This document shows positions 35,255 through 46,441 of a DNA stretch of 64,000 nucleotides, in pieces. The position numbers and the translations under genes are program-made. The stretch is from NCBI GenBank assembly GCA_019787685.1, contig JAHNUO010000013.1:1550001-1614000 (forward strand). Reading direction: 5' to 3'. The notes under the pieces are model-generated. The model was not told the origin of the DNA, did not search any database, and was given only the letters and a program-made list of their open reading frames with translations. Source of the DNA: Chiua virens. Lineage: Eukaryota > Basidiomycota > Agaricomycetes > Boletales > Boletaceae. Each line of letters starts with the position of its first letter. The first letter of the stretch is position 1.

Positions 35255-36033
35255 ATGCCTGTCCCAACCACCGAAATTGTTATCATCAACTCCAATGACT
35301 CGTTTCCCACTCCTGAACCTCTGCTGTCCACTTTCAAGCAGATTAAAACATTGGGAGTGAACCCGTGAGTGACGCTCGTCTAGCCACATGCCCAACAAAG
35401 CCAGACATCCGACAGGTCATTTTATACGGGCGTGGAGGCTGAGAACCCCAAAGGCGGCTTCATCATCGTCCGTGAGTCTTCCGTCCCCCCTATTGCCACT
35501 GATTTTTAATTCCTCGTGTCTTGTAGAGTGGGACAGTTATGAGCAGCACCAGAAGGTCGTTAAAAGCCCGTCTTATACGGACGTCGTCAACGATTTGAAG
35601 CCGGTCTTATCAGGCCAGAACCCGACTGGCACTACCGAGCATAAAATATACCATGTCCAGTTTTCGGGTCCGGCCGTTGCGTTCGACCAACCCGTCACCG
35701 AAATGGTGATCATCACCCTCAAGGACCCTGGAAATCATGGGGCAGTCGTCGATATCTTATCCAAGCGTTCAGAGGCGAGCGGAAACATGCTCGTGTATGG
35801 ACAAACTCGCGAGGACGAGAACAAGTATATCATCGTATCTGGGTGGCCCACGGTGCAGGTATGTGATAGACTCCGGATTTGAAGTGACTTTGGGATGGGC
35901 TAATTCCATGGATTGTGGATAGGCTCAGAAGCAGACTGCTTCGAAGCCAGAAGTGGCTGCTGCGCTCCGGCAGTTGTACTCGCTCGCCGACGAGGACAAC
36001 CTTTATAGTGTCACTTTGACCAAAGGTTCCTGA
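35255..36033 (+). CDS. ABM-like dimeric alpha/beta-barrel protein, copy 2
   Basis: It has the same length (779 bases), the same four-exon layout and almost the same protein as 29150-29928. MPVPTTEIVIINSNDSFPTP opens it; the first intron is GTGAGT...GACAG after GVNP, the second follows FIIV, and the third (GTATGT...GATAG) follows GWPTVQ. The end is AALRQLYSLADEDNLYSVTL plus TKGS and TGA at 36031-36033. The small protein has no signal peptide and is probably cytosolic. An ABM-like fold is the best guess from the two-halved beta-alpha-beta pattern; enzyme activity is unproven. Confidence 0.6.
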
Positions 36034-36558
36034 TTGTCGCACCATGCTCAGGAATATGTATCGTGTACGCCGGCTAAACAGAGTGTAATACTAGCATGTA
36101 CATAAACGTACGAAGAATGGTCTATGAAGATTGCTTGTTCCGATCTGGATAAAATTCGACTTGCCAGACTTTGGTTACGTATGGAGAAATATGTGCTCTG
36201 GCTTGAATCCTAATCACGACGTTGTCGAGTTTGGATGAAAAGAACATAATGAGGACAGGTTTGTTCTAGTCTAGTGTTACCTCCGTATCCCGGATCAACA
36301 CTCCAGGCAGATTGGTCAATTTCACCGTCACGACAGAAAGAGACAGCATCACCAAATCATTGAACAGTCAAGATTGCATCAAATATTTGTCAGTGACGGA
36401 TGGTCTGTGTACTCCGAACCATGCACTCTTGCCAAATGCTTTGTGAGGCGCTATCGTCCCGAGTCGTGCAGTTTTATTGAGTTTATTGCCAATTTATTGG
36501 TCACTTGTATGTGCATATAGTTGAGATGATAGTATTCAAATCGCTACCTATTTAATCT

Positions 36559-36909
36559 GATTAACATGCTGTTACACTAAGATACTACGATTACTTAATC
36601 ACACAGCCACACGTAGATTTACATATGAGACTGACTGACTCAGATCAGCAAAACCCAATCGAGGCTGTACAAATTGAGTCCCCAGACTGCTCCTTATATC
36701 CACAGAAGCCCCAGAAGCCCCAGAAGCCCCCAGCAAAAAAGTGTTTTGCTGGCTCGGAGGTTTGCCCGCTTTCAAAACAAAGCACAAATGCATCATAAAT
36801 CGCATAGTATTGGGTCAGAGATGATAAGTTACGCTTTTCCTTTTTCCGAAAGATGTCCGCCATGAAAGAGGCAGATAGGAACGGGGAAACACATCTATAT
36901 ACAAGGAGG
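36559..36909. other. Flank between the right arm and NEO1
   Basis: This is the NEO1 3' flank. A short tandem repeat (CAGAAGCCC about three times, 36703-36732) is the only structure seen. Confidence 0.45.
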
Positions 36910-39900
36910 CTAGAGCAACTTGCTCGACGCAGCGGGTGCAATCCGACTACGTATCAGCTTGATGACGTACAGGGGGAGTGCACTGATCGCCACGATGAGG
37001 GCCACTTTCCATGCAAAACGAGTGGACACCACGAATTCGAGGTCTAGTGGAGCGAGCAGGTTGAATATGCGAGGCAGAGCCCTGAGAGAAAACGACGTAC
37101 CAAAATATTCTGGTAGGAAAGCGATACTAGTGACGTACATAAAGAGTGTGACCACTTCGGAAATGACCATGTACGTGTGCCTGGCAGCGATGAGCGATCG
37201 CCACGTATACAGAGTGAAAATGAAAAGTAAGACGCGTACCAAGTCGTGATCTCCAAGGCAACCATAATTAGCTCGTTCATAATGAGCGAGGTGAACGAGA
37301 TAGAGACAATGTTCAAAAATTCGTTCTCAAAGAGCAGGAGAGACATGATCATGATGGCCGCGCCTGTATGCATCATAATAGCGTGAGTAGGGTGGCAGGA
37401 GGAATTGAGGGAGACAGACCTTGATATACGCTGATCATCAACCATTGGAAGAATGTCTTGTAAGAAAGAGCGCGACCCTTTTGGAGGACAGGTGAGGATT
37501 CATTGTCTCTGACTCAGAGGTTGCATCACGTACCTTTGTGAGTTCCTTGTACAACTCGGGGTATATCAATGCCAAATCTTCGTTCACGTCCCTATCCAAC
37601 ACCAACGAAAACACGGGCGCCATTGTATAAATGGTGGCATAACCAATCATGAGCCACCCCTGATATAGCGCGATCGGCGCAAAGTAAAAGATGGCCGAGA
37701 ACACGGCTTGCATCACCGAGATGATGAGACCACGGTGGATGACAAATTGGGCGAGTTTGGCAGAACGACGGTACGAATTGCGACCGTGCCACATGAGGAG
37801 CTTGGTGAGGTGGCTGAATTGGGTAACGGAAAAGTCGGCCGCGAGAGAGGCCTGTTTGCCTTCCTTGCCCACGATTCCGACGCCTAGACAAATACCGGAG
37901 CAGGTGAGTTTCGAAAAGGGAGATTAGCACGGTGGACTCACCAACGTCCGCAGCCTGTATCATGCTCACGTCATTTCCACCATCACCTATGCAGCACACT
38001 CGTTTCTTCGTGTACTGACGAATGAGACGTGCTACGTCTGCCTTTTGCGTGGGGGAACACCGGCAGGCGACGACGGCGGATAGCTTCGTAGTTATTTCAA
38101 TGAATTCGTTCTTGTACAAGTTCAGACAAAGCTATTAGGGCCAATGTCAGATGAATCAAAGGCACGAGAGATTTGATCGTACTTGTAGGGAATCTCCATC
38201 GATGACGAGACAACAATCGAGTTTTGATTGTAGGAACTCGAGCTGGTCGCGAACCTGTTCCGATGTTTTCACTAACAAGGCCTGTTCAACACCAACAAGC
38301 TCAGTAGGAAAAAAAAACAACTCACGCTTCGCAACTTCATGGATGTACTGATTCCTTGCAACAAGCTTTGTCGAGATGGCAATACACCTCGCCGTCTCAA
38401 TCTTGTCGCCTGTCAGCATCCAAATCTTAATCCCAGCATTCCTCAACAACTCCAGCGATGACTTGACTTCATCTTGGAGTTTATCCTCGACGCCCGTCAG
38501 ACCCAGCAGTTCGAGATCTCTCTCCAGGTATTCCGACACGACAGCCGTCATTGCTTCATTCCTTCCATCGGTCTTGACGCCCGCTTCGTGATGTCGTTGT
38601 TTGAACGCTGCGTAGTGTAGTGAGGTCAACCGCTTCCGGCCAACGACCAACGTCCTTAGGCCTTCTCTTGCCATATTTCCTGTCTCTTCCTCAAGCCAAT
38701 CATTCTTTTGCACGATCCTTGCCATGACCACGTCCGCGCCCTTCTGCAAAAACAGAATGTCGCCAGTATGGGTCTCACGCACGACGATGCTCATACGTTT
38801 TGACTCGGAGGTGAACGGGAAAAGTTCGAGGATGTCGTAGTTGAGTGAAGAGCCGGTGGGGGTTTGTAGGGTGATCGAAGAACGGTCCCGTGCAATGAGT
38901 GTCAAACCGACCGATTCTGTCCACTTCACAATGGCAACTTCATCAGGGGAAGATGCTTGGTAAGTTATGGTACCGTCGTCATTCGTTACGGGAGTTACCT
39001 GAACAGCAGAACAATCAACGAAGCCGTGGGTGAGTGAGAAAGAATACATACATTATGACACAGGGCAAGACTGAGAACGACATCTCGAAGTCTAGAAGAC
39101 ATATCTCTGCGACCACGAGCAGCAAGTTGTGCTCCCGTTGCAATCGACCCAGATTTCGCACCTTGCGAGTCCACAAATATCAGGATATATTCCAAACGAC
39201 AAGAATAAAAGATACCTTGTTCGGCTCCAAAAGCCATAGCAAGCTGATGCGCAACTTCGTCCATCGAGTCAAACCCATAAGATATCGTACCCATGTGTAG
39301 TTTCTTCATCTCCATTTCTAGTCCAATCCTAATTGAGTATGTTCACAGACGGGCAACAATAGGAATACCAACCATTTTGCGTGAGCGTTCCAGTCTTGTC
39401 ACTCAAAAGATATTCGATCCTTCCAAGTTCTTCTGGAAGCGTACTGGTGCGGACGATCGTGCCGGGAATCTCGCTGTCCGACATGATTTGCTGTGCATAC
39501 ACCGTTTTACCCATGTCAAGATTTACACGAAGACTTTTTGGAAAAAATTAGCGTTGGTCGAGAACAAGGGGCAAGTGAAGGAAGACGCGAAGGGGTATGA
39601 TCAACGGGGTGGTAAACGCACCTGATAGGAATGATGGACGAGAAGAGAATCAAAAATCTAAACACATAAATGTACCAGAGCCCGCGAAACCCATTCAACG
39701 CTACAAGCACCACAGAGAGTGCAAACGTGACTGCGCAAAGGATCTAAAAAAAGCACGTCGTTAGCGTACCTTTCTCAAGCAGCGCAGTAAGGAAAGGCTG
39801 GACAGAAAAGGATGATAGGTGGCGCGTCAAAATGAAACTCACCTTGGCAAGTCTGTTAATCTCCAAATCTAGCAGTCCGACCTTTGTCACCGGATGGCTT

Positions 39901-41425
39901 GTATTCATAACTGCCCTCGTCTCGCCTCCCGAGTACACCACGAACCCAACGGCAGACCCCGCCGCCAGTACCGTGTTTGCCCAAAGCATATTCTCCGCCG
40001 AAAGGGCTTCCATAGTCGGCGATGAGCTTTCATCCGTATGTCCTGAAACACTCCTCGGGTGAACTGTGATGGTACCAACAAAGTTATGAATATCCTTGAT
40101 CGGTGAATCAGCGTAGACCTCTCCGTCAAGCAGCATAATCTCCCGTTCACCCCCTTTCAAGTTTTGCGTCGCGCTGACGGCGACCCGGGCCTTCCAGTCT
40201 GTTTCACCGTCGAGTTGATCTGTACGTATAAAACATGTGCCAGAAGGATCGGAAGTTCGGAGCAGAACCATATCAGCAGGTACACGATCGTTCTTCTCCA
40301 GGAGTACGAGATCGCCGATTTTGAGCGACGATGAGGGTACAGAACGCGTGTGTGGGCCTGAATCGGGTTGAGTTTGCGAGTGTTCCTGGAGTTCGGGATC
40401 AGCGACATCGAATAGCGCTAGAGACTCGGGTGAACGGAATCCCATGTGTGGGTGGGAGGCCGAAGGGGGTACCAGTATCAGGTATTTCTGAGAATTGGCT
40501 TCGCGGTCTCGAAGATTGCGTTTGTAGTCGTCGTATGCTTCTTTTCCCATTGTGACACATAGCACGAATGCCAGTGGTGCAACGTACGTGATTATGAAGC
40601 CTAGATGATATCAGAACATGAGGGACACATGAAGGAGATGGATGGTAGGCGTACCAATCTTGAGTGCAGGAATGAACTGCGATAGTGCAACGAGCAGGAA
40701 GTACAGGTTGAAGAAGAATTTGAATTGTTCGTATAGAACAACCGGGAAGAAGGTGAATATGTTGTACTTCTGGTTGCGAACGATGTTGGGAGGAAAGCGG
40801 GACTGAAATTTCTCTGTTAAAGACAACAGAACAGTCACGTACGGTCATCAGCCAATTGAATGAAGGGGATAAACCAACTGCCCACCTGGGGGCCTGAACG
40901 GGATGGTTCGGGATTTGTCTTGCCTGCCCTTGCTCCCTGCTCTGGTGAGTGTTGATGAACGCTGTAAGAAGCCAGAGGGTGAATACACACGTTGACGACC
41001 GTTCTGCAAAACCCAGAAATCAAACAACGCACCCCGGCCACTTGCGATCCCTCCAAACGCTTCAACCTCGTCGAGCCCTGTCCCTCACCGCCAATATCAC
41101 CCTCGTCGTCGCCGTCAGGATCACCATCCGCACCCTCCTCGACGTGTCCTAACAACAACGTCGCCTCTTCGTCCGACTCGTCTGCATACTGCTCTCGCTG
41201 CTTTCCCTTGCCCTTGGCAGAACGTCCACCCCCGAATCCACGAGTCGTGCTGCGTACCGCCGCAGCGCTCCTGCTGAGTGCACCGCTATGCATACTTGCT
41301 CTTCCTGGCGTTCGGTCGTCGTCTCCTTGTGATTTAGAATGATGCTGGTCTGTGAGAGGAGCGTAGGCTGCGCGCGATGCTGACTTGGGTGCGATGGCGT
41401 GAAGCGGTATGCCAGGGTTGGACAT
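36910..41425 (-). CDS. NEO1: P4-type ATPase, NEO1-like phospholipid flippase
   Basis: Probable Golgi/endosome flippase moving aminophospholipids to the cytosolic leaflet. ATG 41425 starts [20 protein letters not shown] and an acidic N-terminal region. The P4 entry motif [20 protein letters not shown] and [20 protein letters not shown] follow (about 40800-40670), then [13 protein letters not shown]. The phosphorylation site DKTGTLTQN is at 39374-39400. Other motifs are [40 protein letters not shown], and the hinge [16 protein letters not shown] (about 37990-37940). The C-terminal membrane segments end [20 protein letters not shown]. All catalytic motifs are present. About a dozen short GT-AG introns are used, including one after LPEYF. 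The wording is closest to Neo1/ATP9 rather than Drs2/Dnf. No Cdc50-dependent partner is nearby. Confidence 0.93.
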
Positions 41426-41568
41426 GTAACGGTTTGGCGCCTTCTAATTCGTAATTGCTTGCGACCCGTTAGACGCTCGTCGTTCACAGACGCGGTCAAA
41501 ATTAACGGCGCGCTTCTTATTTAAACTTGAAGGCAAGATTGTTGAATATGACGCCACCGCGGTGACCT

Positions 41569-41964
41569 TCAAGTTGTAGTGTGATGGTGGAACTGTAGTG
41601 GCACTTGAGTAGACTCACTACCCACTGAAATTTGATCAAACAAGGTTTCAAGTGAACAAGGCTGATTGTAAACTACTAATTTAACTGCAGCGCTCACGTC
41701 AACCCCGAGAGAAAACATGAGAAATAATGAAAAATGTTCGTGGCAGGAATCGCGCAAGTCCCTTATGTTTGACTCGGACTGTTCGATAACCCCAACTCGA
41801 ACGTCAGGGTGACCTAGGTGATGTCTGGTACGGATCCTTACTTCAAGTTTGTCTGCTGTCAACGATGGATTGTCCTTTGCGTCGAGGCAGTCCAAGATGA
41901 AACAGCTTGGAGCATCGTGCACTGAAGAGATCACGAGAGAAACGGAGGGGAGGCGCACCCCCAA
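41569..41964 (-). pseudogene. Decayed copy of the F-box/LRR gene 3' end
   Basis: The plus-strand text AAAATGTTCGTGGCAGGAAT near 41728 recurs with changes near 42737 inside the F-box gene's last exon. The following roughly 200 bases (GTTCGATAACC, GTCCTTTGCGTCGA and so on) also align. The frame of 131 codons lacks the normal start and order, so this is a relic of a duplicated 3' end. Confidence 0.5.
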
Positions 41965-42563
41965 AATGCGTTACACCCCAGGAACCAGGTGAACGATGGC
42001 AACCGGCGTACAACCGACGGCAAAACGCACGTACTAAAAGGTCACCAGGCTGCCACTAGCAGAGAGCATCGGAAGGCGAGATAAACGCAAACGTCGAAAC
42101 AAACCTGCCGATTACACAGGGAGGAATGCGAATTAAAACGACGAGAAAAAACCAAAGGCATGACTCTCATGCTGTCTTGATTGAACGCTGTAGACTTCAC
42201 CAAAAGATGAATACACACGTTGACGACCGTTCCAGGCGGTCAAAACCCAGAAATCAAACAATGTAGGACAGTCAGCTGATCAGCCCGTCCCTATATCATA
42301 CCACCCTCGTCGTCGCCGTCAGGACCCACCATCCGCCGTGGCACCCTCCTCGGTGTTCTGATCCAAATAACATTGGCACCTCCTCTCTACATAATTTATG
42401 TAAATGCTCTCGCTGATTTTGTACGCGGGTATCTCACCCTCCTGTGGCGTCAGGAAATGAAGTCGAAACAAACATCACATTACTGTGTAACAAACGCCGA
42501 TCTCATGCAATTGCGACAGTTCTGGTTGAATTGACATCAAGGAAGAATATAACGCAAATTCTA
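41965..42563. other. Duplicated junction region between NEO1 and the F-box gene
   Basis: It holds the NEO1 5' relic (listed separately, 42182-42440) and unassigned sequence. No intact gene is seen. Confidence 0.5.
42182..42440 (-). pseudogene. Decayed copy of the NEO1 5' end
   Basis: TGAACGCTGTA and GAATACACACGTTGACGACC at 42182-42228 match 40956-41000 at the first NEO1 intron. Later pieces (ACCCTCGTCGTCGCCGTCAG and ATGCTCTCGCTG) match 41097-41200 in the first exon. Small insertions and deletions destroy the frame. Confidence 0.6.
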
Positions 42564-44328
42564 CTAGTGGTAGTAATCTGAGTCCGAGTCTGAATTCGAG
42601 TCGACATAGCAATTTTCACTATCTTTCGAGTTAACCAGACCTCTGATCTTTTTGATTCGACTGTTGACTGTTTCCCAAAGGCCTGGGTAGTCGGATCCGT
42701 AGTTCCTCGGACAAGTTACACCAGTTAGTGACGGAAAATGTTCGTGTAGGAATTGCGCAACTCCTGCCACATTTGCCTTTTTGATGGGTGATTCCGACGC
42801 GACCTCCAGATGTTCGATAACCATGTTACACATCTCTGATTCCTCCGGTGTCAACACTGGAACCGTCCTCGCGTCGACGCACAGCTTGAGACGACACAGC
42901 TTTGGGCACCGTGCAAGCAGAAGTAACATACCCATCAGGGTGACGAAGCGAGAAGACTCCTCCTTCTCAGTGGTTACGCTGAACGTCTCCAGGTCGGGCC
43001 ATCCTTGAACCAAGCGTCCAAGGTCATTATCGTTCAAAAGAATCGGGTTGTTCAGATGGACCTCGAAATCGTGAAGGCTGAAGCCCGCCAATGGGGCCAG
43101 AACCTCAAAGTGGACCGGAGACGTATTGCCTCTGCCAACGGAAACCTGATAGTTACTATAAAGTGCACCCCATGACGATGGCGCAGTTTTCGTGGCCACA
43201 CGAGACCGCCGGCGGTCGCCACTACCAGAACTCAGCTGACAGCTACCAAGTTTAACCCTTCGCAGAGATTGCTGACGCGTAGGTGAACTGAGGGCTGTGA
43301 AGAATTCATGAAGAATTTCAGGTGAGGGATCCTCCGAGAATTCGATAGATATTTCTTCAAATGGTTGGTGGTAAGACTTCAAGTACGGGATGACGGTGGA
43401 AACATCGCAGACACGAAGGTGAAGGACGCGCAAGTTTTCAAAAAGAGGGCAATCTAGAGTGATAGACTCGGCGAACCTCCGCAAATCGTCTGGATGGTGG
43501 TGGAGCAAGCGAGCAGAGAACTTTTTGATATCGCGTGATTTAGCAACGTGGAGAAAGGCCTCTTCACTGAGGGCATGACAAGTCAGAGCTTCCAAGGTTG
43601 GGAGGCAACAGACGGCACGCGAAATTGCAGCTACTGGCGACGAAGAGTTCCGATTTAGATCACGATGGCGGAAGTGGAGTGACTTGAGCTTGGGACAGAA
43701 GGTGTGGTAGCATCTGAGAAACCCAAGAACGAAGCCTTCGATACCATCCTCGTCTATGGGAAGATGCACATCAAGATGAACAAGTGAAGGGCTGAGAAGC
43801 AAACGAATCAAGAGGAAATTTGTATATTCGTGAGGGTTCCAATGGAGCTTGCGGAGGTTAGGCAGTAACACTGTAGTATGGAACCACAAAGACTCCAAGA
43901 TCTTGATCGAGAGTTCATCGGATTTCATGACGATCAATTCCCGGACGCGAGGGGCATGGCGTAACACGACATTCCATTCTTTTTCATCGAACGGAGGCTG
44001 TTTCCGATGTTCAGCGAATCAGCGCTACACACGTCCTCGATTGAAACTATCTTACCACTGATTCATCATAGTCGACATACGAATCCTTGTCGCGCGAACA
44101 TTGCAACAAGGGCTCTAGACTGGGTAACAAACACCAAAGTGCATCGAGTGCAGACTCAGAAAGAGTACGGCACGTTCTCGCAAGCGCGGCCAATGCCTTT
44201 TGTCCAGCTCCAGGCTGAGTGTAATTCGGTGATGTCGAAATTCTTGGCTGGCCTCCTTTGCCAGTATCTGCCGCCAGATAATCCAGGATAGTGCTGCGCA
44301 CTTCGGGTATCAACAAGGCATTATGCAT
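42564..44328 (-). CDS. F-box-like, leucine-rich-repeat protein
   Basis: ATG 44328 gives MHNALLIPEVRSTILDYLAA and, further on, ALAALARTCRTLSESALDAL plus WCLLPSLEPLLQC. This is the degenerate F-box typical of expanded mushroom families. An intron (GTAAGA...AACAG, about 44000-44060) joins SYVDYDESV to PPFDEKEWNVVLRHAPRVRE. The long second exon (467 codons) has irregular leucine-rich repeats such as LLPNLRKLHW, CPKLKSLHF, FENLRVLHLRV and CPKLCRLKLCV, and ends in an Asp/Ser tail. The product is likely a substrate adaptor of an SCF ubiquitin ligase; the substrate is unknown. The neighbouring relics show that this locus has been partly duplicated. Confidence 0.8.
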
Positions 44329-44821
44329 GATTTTTCGTGCAGTGAAGGAGAGCTCTTGTCTTCCGGTGGATGAGATATGGAGGCTAGTCTGAACGGCTCA
44401 CAAACGTAAGAAACAATTTCTCTGGAAGCTTGGGGTTGCATACAGGAATCTATACAAGTTGAGTTTGTGCCACTGAACACGGCGGTAATCTCACTAGCAA
44501 GGAAAGTGCGACGAGAAGGATAAATGTGGTTGTGGCAAACAAAGTGTAGAAGACTCTGGTCAATTGTTCATGCTCATCCAGCGCCGGTTGAATTTAGCCC
44601 CGCGATGTTCATTTCTTGTCAGAGAACAACTCAGACTCATAATGAGGCTTGTTCTTGCCGACTGAACTATGGCCACCTCTTTATGGCGAATAGTTTCCTG
44701 GTGCATCATAGTAGAGATGGCTGACCTTCAGAAAACAGGGGAAGCCGGCTTTTCGATGACTCTATCTATTGTCATTACATCGACCCGATAGGTATACCCT
44801 GATCAGTGACAAATACGAAAA
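44329..44821. other. Intergenic between the F-box gene and QCR2
   Basis: I see no recognisable coding or RNA feature. It should contain the F-box gene promoter and the QCR2 3' end. Confidence 0.45.
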
Positions 44822-46291
44822 TCAAAGCCCAATCTCATCAGCGTAGGGCAATGTCTTGACATCGCCAACAGCAACATAAGTCGGTGTAGCCGCCGTGAGC
44901 TCGGAGACGGCCTAAGTTACGAAAGAGGATGAGAAAAGGGGACACAGGTGTCTAAGAAGGCGCTCACCTTCGAGATGGCAGTTCCATCTACCTTGTCCAG
45001 CGCAGCCAATGTGCTCTCGATAGAGGCATTCGCATTCGAGAAAATCTAACACAAAAAATCGTCAGACCGTCTATTCTGACAGCCGATCCGGGGCAACCCA
45101 CCTTGCCGCCGATGGCCTCCACGAGACCATCCCGACCCTCAGTAGCTGCGGCCACAGCGAATTTGGCACGGGCAACAGCGGTCTTGAGTTCATCTGGGTT
45201 CAGCGGCTTTTTCAGTTTTTCAACGACAGCTTTGGCAGCTTCCGTGACACTCCTCGCGTCAGCACCTTGAACCAGAACACCAGTTAAGAGGGCATCGGAA
45301 TAAGGAAGATGGACCGAGGTGACCGCTGCTGATGGCCGTGGAGCAGAAGGCCACTTAAGGGACTGGGTCGGTGCAATGTGTGCGCAGAGAACAGGGAACA
45401 CTGGTGAAGGTGTCGTGGTACCGAAGCCAATGAATATGGTTTGAGGACCCTCGTGCGAATCGATTCGTGTGGAGCCGCCAAAGTATTTCGAAGGCGCGGC
45501 AGTGATGGGAGAGCTTGTAGGGAGGGCGGCATCTGCGAGGGCCTTGTCTACAAGCTCCGCAAGACGCGTCGAGTCGATACCGGTGCCGACGACGGCGACG
45601 TTGCCCGAAGTGAAAGCCTCTTTGGCGAAGGATTTGACGGATTCGAGGGAAACAGGAGTATGAGGACCAGCAAACAGGGATGCACCAAGACCCGTGCGGA
45701 AGGCGAGGGCATGTGCAGCCTCGACGGCAATGGTACCCGGTGACCGAGAAGCAACGGCAGCCTCATCGTGGACAACAGGGAGGACATATTCCGTGTACTC
45801 GTGAGGAAGGAACTTAGGAGTGGTAAGCACCGAGGTCAACACAGACGTAAAGAAGGACCTAAAAATGGGTGAGCGCCAAACATTCTTGTGGGACTAGCAA
45901 AGCACGAACTCGTCCCCGCGAAGGAACTCGGAGGTGAATGCAAGATACTCGCGTGATAGGCTGGTGGAGAGAACACCACCGTAGAGATCGCTTTCACGTA
46001 CAGTACCAAGCGTCGACCGGTTCGCCGTACTCTATTATGGAAGGTTATTGGTAAACCATTTGAGGTTAACGAAGTAAAAACTAAACAAACCTTGAAAGCA
46101 AAGTTTTTCAAGGCATGAGCAACACCTGGACCTGGTTCGTAGCGGCTGCCGGCTTTAACGAGGAAGGTGACAGCGGTTGTTGGCTGACCATTGTCGATGG
46201 CTGCGACTTTGATACCAGAGGCCTTAGAGTCAACGACGGTAGCAAATGAACGTGCCAAACGTTTGGCGGTCGACGCTCGAGCTACTAGCAT
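44822..46291 (-). CDS. QCR2: Cytochrome bc1 complex core subunit 2, mitochondrial
   Basis: Core protein 2 of respiratory complex III in the inner mitochondrial membrane, a non-catalytic relative of mitochondrial processing peptidase. ATG 46291 starts MLVARASTAKRLARSFATVV, an Arg-rich presequence without acidic residues. GIKVAAIDNGQPTTAVTFLV and KAGSRYEPGPGVAHALKNFA (core M16-like fold) follow. Introns then lead to STAKRSTLGTVRESDLYGGV, LSREYLAFTSEFLRGDE and TSVLTTPKFLPHEYTEYVLP. The second half includes VAVVGTGIDSTRLAELVDKA and AIGGK spliced to IFSNANASIESTLAALDKVD. The end is PTYVAVGDVKTLPYADEIGL, with the stop at 44822. Four or five introns are used and the frame is intact. The metal-binding HxxEH motif of true peptidases is absent, as expected. 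Confidence 0.92.
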
Positions 46292-46441
46292 GACTTGAGT
46301 TGTTCAGGTTTAAGTTTTGCGGCAAGAGCGGAGTTGACACGACGCGTCCAATTCCGTATTCATCCGAACCAAGTACGATGATAATAACTACTGGAATGAT
46401 ACCATGGAAGTCAACTGACAGTATCATTCACATTACCTGTT

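Larger units (their letters stand above)
33178..36558 (-). repeat. Right arm of the large inverted duplication
   Basis: This is the reverse complement of the left arm (28640-32297) and is about 280 bases shorter because of indels. It carries the same two genes in the opposite orientation, so the paired genes diverge from the spacer. Confidence 0.9.

Noticed and set aside
45441..45743. Plus-strand frames across QCR2
   Set aside because: They are antisense shadows of the conserved QCR2 exon.
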